Of a stretch of DNA of 6,170 nucleotides, positions 5,733 to 6,170 are shown piece after piece; position 1 is the stretch's first letter, and every line of letters begins with the position of its first letter. The notes under the pieces are model-generated. The model did no database searches and was not told the DNA's origin. It saw nothing but the letters and a program-made list of their open reading frames with translations. Position numbers and translations under genes: made by a program. Source of the stretch: Verrucomicrobiaceae bacterium (GTDB lineage: Bacteria > Verrucomicrobiota > Verrucomicrobiia > Verrucomicrobiales > Verrucomicrobiaceae); contig CANHTV010000234.1 of NCBI GenBank assembly GCA_947463285.1, positions 1 through 6,170 on the forward strand, read 5' to 3'.

Positions 5733-6170
5733 ATGAATCCTGTTCACATTATTGAAGCCAGACGCTCACCCATCGGCCGCTTTGGAGGTGGTTTGAAATC
5801 TATCACCGCCACAGATCTTGGCTTTGCCATTGCGGATGCGGTGGTGCCAACGGCAGTTCGTGAGCACATCGGGCAGGTCATTCTCGGCCAGGTACTGCAA
5901 GCCGGTAGCGGCATGAATGTGGCGAGGCAGGTGGGCTTGAAGCTCGATCTGCCGGAGCATGTCCCCGCTTACACGGTGAACATGGCCTGCGGTTCTTCGC
6001 TGAAAGCGGTGGCGCTCGGGGCGGATGCCATCCGCAGTGGAGAAAGTGATCTCGTGCTCGCAGGTGGCGTCGAGGTGATGAGCCGGGCACCGCATTATGT
6101 CATGGATGCTCGATGGGGAAAAAAGCTCGGTGATCTCTCGATGCAGGACGCTATGTTTGTCGATGGACTC
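5733..6170 (+). CDS. Acetyl-CoA acetyltransferase (thiolase), N-terminal part
   Basis: An open frame of 146 codons runs from an ATG off the right edge. It matches the N-terminal domain of thiolases, which cleave or form 3-ketoacyl-CoA such as acetoacetyl-CoA. Landmarks are the N-terminal ARRSPIGRFGG, ILGQVLQAGSGMNVARQ at 50-66, the nucleophilic Cys86 in NMACGSSLKAV, and AGGVEVMSRAPH. The usual signature reads CGSGLKAV; here the residue after CGS is Ser. The later His and second Cys of the active site lie beyond the window. It begins 31 bp after the CoA-transferase, with at most a weak GAAG ribosome site. It is most likely the third gene of the operon, cleaving acetoacetyl-CoA to two acetyl-CoA, or making it for polyhydroxybutyrate; the neighbouring CoA-transferase favours degradation. 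Confidence 0.94.
   Translation, partial: MNPVHIIEARRSPIGRFGGGLKSITATDLGFAIADAVVPTAVREHIGQVILGQVLQAGSGMNVARQVGLKLDLPEHVPAYTVNMACGSSLKAVALGADAIRSGESDLVLAGGVEVMSRAPHYVMDARWGKKLGDLSMQDAMFVDGL

Noticed and set aside
4220..5734. Long antisense open frame of 504 codons over the CoA-transferase
   Set aside because: It mirrors the coding gene in a GC-rich region and gives a His/Arg-rich protein without recognisable motifs. The + strand frame carries the complete CoA-transferase signature.

Overview
The window holds seven chromosomal genes, two of them cut by the window edges, plus short intergenic gaps. Its base composition is moderate to high in GC. Most starts lack a recognisable Shine-Dalgarno sequence. 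This and the gene content (cysDN, a ThuA-domain protein, a RidA-family protein, a YdiF/Pct-type CoA-transferase) suggest a heterotrophic environmental bacterium. A member of the Verrucomicrobiota or a related PVC lineage is a reasonable guess, but nothing in the window proves it. No RNA gene, CRISPR array, insertion sequence or phage gene was seen.

Left part (1-1534, + strand): the end of cysD followed by a complete cysN, the two subunits of ATP sulfurylase. They activate sulfate to adenosine 5'-phosphosulfate (APS) for assimilation. CysN has all five GTPase motifs and no fused CysC kinase domain.

Middle part (1531-3259): two convergent gene pairs packed extremely tightly. cysN meets a RidA/YjgF-family gene with overlapping stop codons. 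A small DUF3307-like membrane protein gene (+) abuts a ThuA-domain gene (-) with no intervening base. In both cases perfect inverted repeats lie just past the + strand stop, inside the opposing coding sequence. The RidA-family and DUF3307-like genes diverge from a short shared gap.

Right part (3498-6170, + strand): a tightly spaced, probably co-transcribed set. It comprises a FabG/3-hydroxybutyrate-dehydrogenase-like short-chain dehydrogenase, a single-chain (fused two-domain) acyl-CoA:acetate/3-ketoacid CoA-transferase, and the first 146 codons of an acetyl-CoA acetyltransferase (thiolase). Together they could convert 3-hydroxybutyrate via acetoacetate and acetoacetyl-CoA to acetyl-CoA, or run related short-chain acyl-CoA chemistry. 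A 238-bp divergent intergenic region separates this operon from the ThuA-domain gene and contains several short dyads.

Every gene falls into a known family. I found no convincing evidence of an undescribed system. The most worthwhile points are the catabolic gene cluster and the arrangement of convergent gene ends with embedded inverted repeats.
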